Part shown: positions 31,282-35,460 of the stretch, piece by piece
Layout: each line of letters begins with the position of its first letter
Numbering within the stretch: the first letter of the stretch is position 1
Assembly (NCBI GenBank): GCA_902785055.1
Contig: CACZXG010000013.1
Location: 1-35,460, forward strand
DNA: 35,460 nucleotides
From: an uncultured Lachnospiraceae bacterium
GTDB lineage: Bacteria; Bacillota; Clostridia; Lachnospirales; Lachnospiraceae
Reading direction: 5' to 3'
Translations under genes and position numbers: made by a program
Notes under the pieces: model-generated
Told to the model about the DNA's origin: nothing
Databases searched by the model: none
The model's input: only the letters and a program-made list of their open reading frames with translations

Positions 31282-32004
31282 ATGATGTGTGAGACCGGGA
31301 TCAAGATCTGCGGGATGCGCAGGGTAGAAGATATCGAGGCGGCGAACGCCTGCAGGCCCGATTACATAGGGTTTATCCTGTCTCCGGGATTCAGGAGATC
31401 GGTGACGCCGGAAGCCGCAGAGCAGCTGGCCCGGAGGCTGGCGCCGGGGATCTTGAAAGTCGGCGTTTTCGTCAATGAAAGTGTTGAGAATGTTGCGGCT
31501 GCGGCCGGTTTTCTGGATATGATCCAGCTGCATGGCAAAGAAGACAACGCCTATATCAGAGACCTCAGAGGTCGATTGACGACAACAAACGACCTCAGAG
31601 GTCGATTGACGACAACAAACGACCCCAGAGGTCGGTTGATGACAAACGACCCCAAAGGTCGGTTGTTAATACAGGCGTTCCGCATAAGATGTGCTAATGA
31701 CCTGAAGAGGGCGATGGAGAGTGAAGCGGACTATCTTTTGCTCGATAATGGAACGGGAACCGGGGAGGCTTTTGACTGGTCGCTGATCAGGGATGCAGAG
31801 GCACTAAAGCGCGGAGAAGCCGCAAGACCGTGGATTCTGGCAGGCGGGCTTGGGCCCGATAATGTGGCGGAAGCCGTGCGGAGGTTCAGGCCGTATGCGG
31901 TGGATCTGAGCAGCGGAGCGGAGACGGACGGATGGAAGGATCCGGAAAAGATGGCAAGGTGTGTGCAGGCAGTGAGAGAAGCCGGCAGAGAAACCGGCCG
32001 GTGA
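31282..32004 (+). CDS. trpF: Phosphoribosylanthranilate isomerase with an in-frame repeat insertion
   Basis: The 240-aa enzyme isomerises PRA to CdRP. It has IKICGMRRVEDIEAA (catalytic Cys), GFILSPGFRRSV, VGVFVNES, DMIQLHGKED, DYLLLDNGTGTGEAFDW (catalytic Asp), LAGGLGPDNV and VDLSSGAET. Normal TrpF proteins have about 200 residues; the extra length comes from residues 94-128, where LRGRLTTTND-like blocks repeat four times between helix 3 (DNAYIRDLRG) and strand 4 (IQAFRI). This loop is on the barrel face away from the active site side strands' centre, so the enzyme may still work. The ATG at 31282 follows AGAGGTGG from the junction repeat. Another in-frame start at 31243 lies within that repeat and is less likely. 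Confidence 0.93.
   Translation: MMCETGIKICGMRRVEDIEAANACRPDYIGFILSPGFRRSVTPEAAEQLARRLAPGILKVGVFVNESVENVAAAAGFLDMIQLHGKEDNAYIRDLRGRLTTTNDLRGRLTTTNDPRGRLMTNDPKGRLLIQAFRIRCANDLKRAMESEADYLLLDNGTGTGEAFDWSLIRDAEALKRGEAARPWILAGGLGPDNVAEAVRRFRPYAVDLSSGAETDGWKDPEKMARCVQAVREAGRETGR
31561..31665 (+). repeat. 30-bp tandem repeats inside trpF
   Basis: Two perfect 30-base copies (31561-31590 and 31591-31620) are followed by a 27-base copy (31621-31647) and an 18-base part copy. Each starts with GACCTCAGAGGTC or a variant, a 13-base inverted repeat. All units are multiples of three, so the frame is kept. CCCAGAGGTCGG is shared with the repeats of the trpC-trpF junction. Confidence 0.95.
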
Positions 32005-32092
32005 AGCCGGCAAAGAAGGCAGCTTGTGAAATCGGCAATCAAGGCGGCAGTCAGATGAGACGGCAGAGAAATGATTCGGCAGGGAGGTTAAG

Positions 32093-33277
32093 ATGTCCAG
32101 AGGCAGATTTGGAAAATTCGGCGGTCAGTATGTTCCGGAGACACTGATGAACGAGCTGATCCGGCTGGAGGAGCAGTACAACTTTTATAAGAAAGATCCC
32201 GCATTTAACGCAGAGCTGACAAAGCTTCTGAATGAGTACGCGGGCAGGCCTTCCCGCCTTTATTATGCGGAGAAGATGACAAAGGACCTGGGCGGAGCAA
32301 AGATCTATCTCAAGAGGGAAGATCTCAATCATACCGGCGCCCACAAGATCAACAATTGCATCGGGCAGGTGCTTTTGGCCAAAAAAATGGGTAAAACGCG
32401 GGTGATCGCGGAGACCGGCGCGGGACAGCACGGCGTTGCGACTGCGACGGTGGCGGCACTTCTTGGTATGGAGTGCGAAGTTTTTATGGGGAAGCTGGAC
32501 TGCGAGAGGCAGAGGCTCAATGTTTACCGCATGGAGCTGCTGGGCGCGAAGGTGCATCCGGTGGAGAGCGGAACGCAGGTGCTCAAAGACGCAGTCAATG
32601 AGACTATGCGCGAATGGGCCGGCAGAGTGGATGACACGCATTATGTGCTTGGCTCAGTGATGGGACCGCATCCTTTCCCTACGATCGTGAGGGATTTCCA
32701 GGCGGTCATCTCCAGAGAAGCCCGGCAGCAGATCCTCGAGGCTCAGGGGAAACTCCCGGATGCGGTGGTCGCCTGTGTGGGCGGCGGCAGCAACGCCATG
32801 GGAATGTTCTATCACTTTATTGGCGATGAGGGCGTGAAACTGATCGGCTGCGAAGCGGCCGGGCGCGGGATCGAGACCGGGGAGCACGCGGCGACGATCG
32901 CGGACGGAAGTCTCGGGGTATTTCATGGGATGAAGTCACTGTTTTGCCAGAATGAGTATGGGCAGATCAAAGAAGTCTACTCGATCTCGGCCGGCCTCGA
33001 CTACCCCGGAATCGGCCCTGAGCATGCTTGGCTGCATGATATCGGCCGCGCAGAGTATGTGCCGGTCACGGACGACGAGGCAGTGGAGGCCTTCGAATAT
33101 CTTGCGCGGACGGAAGGCATCATTTGCGCGATCGAGAGCGCGCACGCGGTGGCGCAGGCCAGGAAGATCGCTCCTTTGATGAGCAGCGACCAGAGCATGA
33201 TCATCTGCCTGTCGGGCCGGGGCGACAAGGACGTCGCGGCGATCGCCCGCTACAGGGGCATTCAGATTTCGGACTAA
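32093..33277 (+). CDS. trpB: Tryptophan synthase beta subunit
   Basis: The 394-aa PLP enzyme joins indole and serine. It has [13 protein letters not shown] at the start, [14 protein letters not shown] with the PLP lysine, [13 protein letters not shown], the [14 protein letters not shown] phosphate-binding loop and a C-terminal LSGRGDKDV. This is the TrpB1 type, which works with TrpA. GGGAGG precedes the ATG. The 88 bases between trpF and trpB consist of Gly/Cys-codon-like GCCGGCAGAGAAA word repeats with no gene. The last codons (QISD and stop) are copied twice downstream. Confidence 0.98.
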   Translation: MSRGRFGKFGGQYVPETLMNELIRLEEQYNFYKKDPAFNAELTKLLNEYAGRPSRLYYAEKMTKDLGGAKIYLKREDLNHTGAHKINNCIGQVLLAKKMGKTRVIAETGAGQHGVATATVAALLGMECEVFMGKLDCERQRLNVYRMELLGAKVHPVESGTQVLKDAVNETMREWAGRVDDTHYVLGSVMGPHPFPTIVRDFQAVISREARQQILEAQGKLPDAVVACVGGGSNAMGMFYHFIGDEGVKLIGCEAAGRGIETGEHAATIADGSLGVFHGMKSLFCQNEYGQIKEVYSISAGLDYPGIGPEHAWLHDIGRAEYVPVTDDEAVEAFEYLARTEGIICAIESAHAVAQARKIAPLMSSDQSMIICLSGRGDKDVAAIARYRGIQISD

Positions 33278-33359
33278 TTCAGATTGCCCGATGCAGGGCA
33301 TTCAGATTTCGGACTAATTTAGATTGCCCGTTGCTGGGTTTTCAGATTTCGGACTAATT
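33241..33359 (+). repeat. Three 40-bp copies of the trpB 3' end
   Basis: TTCAGATTTCGGACTAATT starts at 33261, 33301 and 33341, exactly 40 bases apart, each preceded by a version of ATTGCCCG[A/C/T]T. The first copy is the trpB end with its stop; the other two fill most of the gap to trpA. The unit is not a multiple of three and lies outside coding sequence apart from the first copy. Confidence 0.92.
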
Positions 33360-33375
33360 CAAGGAGGGGCTTTCG

Positions 33376-34152
33376 ATGGCACGAAGAATCAAAGACGCCT
33401 TTGCGGGCGGAAAAGCATTTATCGCGTTTATCACAGCGGGCGACCCGAACCTCGCTGCGACAGAAGAATACATTTTGGAGATGGAGCGCGCGGGAGCGGA
33501 CCTCATCGAAATCGGGATTCCGTTCTCCGATCCGATCGCAGAAGGCGTCGTGATCCAGGAGGCGGACCTGCGGGCGCTGAAGTCGGGAACGACTACGGAC
33601 AAGATTTTTGACATGGTAGGGCGTTTACGTCAAAAAACAGACATGCCCCTCGTATTCATGGGCTATCTCAATCCGGTGTTCCATTACGGTTATGAGAGGT
33701 TCTTTGCAAGATGTGAGGAGTGCGGCATCAGCGGAATCATCATCCCGGACCTGCCTTATGAAGAAAAAGGCGAGTGCGAGGCGATCGCGGCTGCGCACGG
33801 CGTGGACGTGATCTCGATGATCGCGCCGACCTCGGAGTCCCGGATCCGGGCGATCGCATCAGAAGCGCGGGGATTTCTGTATGTTGTCTCATCCATGGGC
33901 GTCACAGGCGTGCGCTCCGAGATCAAAACAGACCTGGCCTCTATTCTGTCAGCGATCCGGAAGGCGACGGATATTCCTGCAGCAGTCGGATTCGGAATCA
34001 ACACGCCGGAACAGGCGGCAAAAATTGCTGCGATCTGCGACGGAGTGATCGTAGGCAGCGCGATCGTGCGGATCGTGGCTCAGTATGGGACCGAGGCAGG
34101 ACCGCACATTTATGAGTATGTGAAGAGGATGAAGGAGGCGCTTAGGCCGTAA
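33376..34152 (+). CDS. trpA: Tryptophan synthase alpha subunit
   Basis: The 258-aa protein splits indole-3-glycerol phosphate and passes indole to TrpB. It contains AFITAGDPNLAATEEYI, ADLIEIGIPFSDPIAEGVVIQ (catalytic Glu), VFMGYLNPVFHYGYERF, GIIIPDLPYEEKGE (catalytic Asp), MIAPTSESR, GFLYVVSSMGVTGVR and VGFGINTPEQAA. Length is normal. AAGGAGGGG precedes the ATG. It is the last gene of the operon; a convergent gene ends 16 bases later and no clear terminator is visible between them. Confidence 0.98.
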   Translation: MARRIKDAFAGGKAFIAFITAGDPNLAATEEYILEMERAGADLIEIGIPFSDPIAEGVVIQEADLRALKSGTTTDKIFDMVGRLRQKTDMPLVFMGYLNPVFHYGYERFFARCEECGISGIIIPDLPYEEKGECEAIAAAHGVDVISMIAPTSESRIRAIASEARGFLYVVSSMGVTGVRSEIKTDLASILSAIRKATDIPAAVGFGINTPEQAAKIAAICDGVIVGSAIVRIVAQYGTEAGPHIYEYVKRMKEALRP

Positions 34153-34168
34153 CATCAATTTGGCACCC

Positions 34169-35134
34169 TTATTGGCTGCCTCTTTGACTCTTTACATAAG
34201 CTGCAAGATCATACATGTTAAATGACTTGTCTGGTGGAATATCGGGAAATGCGAGTCTATAACGGCTTTCAATCCAGCTAATTACATGATCGACTTGCTC
34301 TTCGGTCAGTGGATTCTGTTTGGTCTCATAAGTCGTGAGCATATTAATTCCAGGAAACCATTGATGATCCAAATAGTCCATTATCCTGCCTCTTGTGCGA
34401 TTAAAATAGAGAGGCTTGTCCATTGCACCGAAGTGTTCCCATGCGTATTTCCTATATAAAGTGATTGGGATGTTGAAGTCCGGATAGGAACTGTGGTCAG
34501 AGAGAATCAGTTGCTCCTCATAGTGGTACAGGATGCCTTCTTCATACAGACGGTCAGCGATAAGCACCTCTGACTTGGAGCGAACTTTAAAACCAAGTTT
34601 CACCGGAAATATCAATTGCTCGGGGTGATCAGGATTTTTCTTATAAGGATTGAGATACCATTCAATGACCCACGAATATTCGCTTTGTAGGTGGGAAAGG
34701 ATGAATTGTCTGTAAGGCGAATTGAGATCAAAGAAATCAGCCGGCGATTGTGGGCGGCGGCGGAAATTGTTAAGAAGATCTTTAAATGGATGATTTGGCA
34801 AAATATTGTCGAGAGGAAATTTGCTCTGTTTTCCTGATTCAAGGCAACGAATTGTGCTGTTTATAGTATCAATTTGAATCTGGAGGTGTTGGATGCATAT
34901 AATTCTGTATAGATTAACGGCAAGCTTTTCTGCCAGCTGCTTATCTGTCTTGCGGAGTGGAGATGTTACAAGACGCCCATCATGAAGATCTTTAATCAGC
35001 CAGCGATAATCATTATCTTTTTTTTGGCACACAAGAATTCCGGAAGGATTATCCGGAGTATACATTTTTTCCAAATGAGTTTTTTGGATCTTTTGCAACA
35101 GTGTTTTTTCTTGATACAAGTTGTTAATGAACAA
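34169..35134 (-). CDS. Protein with PD-(D/E)XK nuclease-like C-terminal domain
   Basis: The 321-aa protein has a coiled, basic N-terminal half (LLQKIQKTHLEK; later a LQIQIDTINSTIRCLESGKQ helix) and a C-terminal part with RSKSEVLIADRLYEEGILYHYEEQLIL, SSYPDFNIPI, then YAWEHFGAMDKPLYF and NMLTTYET. The order E...PDF...WEHxG...xLxTT is that of a PD-(D/E)XK-type domain widespread in uncharacterised Firmicutes proteins and fused to helicases elsewhere. So nucleic-acid cleavage or repair is possible. The TTG start follows AAGGAGG by five or six bases; no ATG fits. Low GC compared with the trp genes suggests acquisition. No methylase or helicase is adjacent within the window. Confidence 0.7.
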   Translation of the reverse strand: MFINNLYQEKTLLQKIQKTHLEKMYTPDNPSGILVCQKKDNDYRWLIKDLHDGRLVTSPLRKTDKQLAEKLAVNLYRIICIQHLQIQIDTINSTIRCLESGKQSKFPLDNILPNHPFKDLLNNFRRRPQSPADFFDLNSPYRQFILSHLQSEYSWVIEWYLNPYKKNPDHPEQLIFPVKLGFKVRSKSEVLIADRLYEEGILYHYEEQLILSDHSSYPDFNIPITLYRKYAWEHFGAMDKPLYFNRTRGRIMDYLDHQWFPGINMLTTYETKQNPLTEEQVDHVISWIESRYRLAFPDIPPDKSFNMYDLAAYVKSQRGSQ

Positions 35135-35460
35135 AGATTCCTCCTTCTGTCAAAAGAAATGGGCAACACTTAATGAAGCGTCGCAGCTAAACGCTTTACT
35201 GTGTTTATATGATGGATGCTCAACCGTTTTGGGACTTTGCGGATATCGCACAGAATTTAAGAAATATTAGATCTGCTCTTCGTTATACCAAAGAAGAGTG
35301 AGATTAAGGTAGCATATTTTGTGCAGAAAAACAAGGGGAGCACAGACCTTGAAATGATTTACCTTGAATGAAAAACTAAATTCTACCCTGTGCCGGAATT
35401 TAGTCTTTCACAAATGTGCCGATTCCTGTAGCATGTCGTATTGTCTCCTACTCCGCAGTA
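35135..35460. other. Right-end region without a recognisable gene
   Basis: AT-rich, no supported reading frame. It should hold the promoter of the minus-strand nuclease-like gene, but I see no convincing pair of hexamers. A hairpin near 35371-35404 is listed separately. Confidence 0.4.
35371..35404 (-). terminator. Weak terminator-like hairpin near the right edge
   Basis: ACTAAATTC (35375-35383) pairs perfectly with GAATTTAGT (35396-35404) around a 12-base loop. On the minus strand it ends in TTTTT, so it may stop a leftward gene that lies beyond the edge of the window. Confidence 0.4.

Noticed and set aside
34152-34190. Terminator after trpA
   Set aside because: GGCA/TGCC arms are too short and the following T's too few to support an intrinsic terminator.

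Overview
The window looks like chromosomal DNA of a Gram-positive anaerobe of the class Clostridia, most likely a Lachnospiraceae-type genome with about 50% GC by eye. The reasons are strong AGGAGG-type ribosome sites, frequent TTG/GTG starts, a T-box-controlled trp operon, a CD1871A-type CXXC protein next to an iron-sulfur/TlpA gene, and many proteins of Firmicutes-only families. No rRNA, tRNA, IS element, phage module or CRISPR array is visible.

Layout. (1) 0.3-2.1 kb: a zinc-ribbon membrane protein and a remnant of an ABC-F ATPase. (2) 2.2-10.2 kb: a one-directional accessory island of small genes. It holds a SUKH (SMI1/KNR4) protein, two Imm59-like small proteins, a duplicated pair of about 200-aa proteins, two DUF3592-like membrane proteins, two lipoproteins (one frameshifted in an A9 tract) and gene remnants. 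It resembles an orphan immunity-gene island; no toxin is visible. (3) 10.2-14.1 kb: an aldo/keto reductase, a DUF6056-like polytopic protein, remnants of a HAD hydrolase and a TlpA-like redoxin, and a CinA-type amidohydrolase. (4) 14.1-17.4 kb, minus strand: a redox operon made of a CD1871A-like CXXC protein, a NapH-like 4Fe-4S membrane protein fused to a thioredoxin domain, and an MBL-fold hydrolase. (5) 17.6-24.1 kb: a membrane GDPD, a 63-64 bp repeat array, a TIR-transmembrane-ectodomain protein, CstA and a DUF8052-like protein. (6) 24.1-28.3 kb: a radical SAM/SPASM enzyme translationally coupled to a membrane protein with a 10-cysteine Ser/Cys/Ala tail, then a ketopantoate-reductase-like gene. 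(7) 28.3-34.2 kb: a second array of the same repeat type, then promoter, Trp T-box leader and trpDCFBA. (8) 34.2-35.1 kb: a PD-(D/E)XK-like nuclease candidate on the minus strand.

How it works together. The trp genes cover anthranilate to tryptophan; trpE and trpG are not here. The T-box specifier reads UGG (Trp), so uncharged tRNA-Trp should induce the operon. The redox operon probably moves electrons through membrane iron-sulfur clusters to an extracytoplasmic thiol domain. The radical SAM/Cys-tail pair is the best candidate for an undescribed system: a tail held on the cytoplasmic side with its likely modifying enzyme encoded immediately upstream.

A theme across the window is local tandem-repeat expansion: two dispersed 63-bp arrays, repeats in both trpC-trpF and trpB-trpA junctions, an in-frame repeat insertion inside trpF, and repetitive linkers in two membrane proteins.
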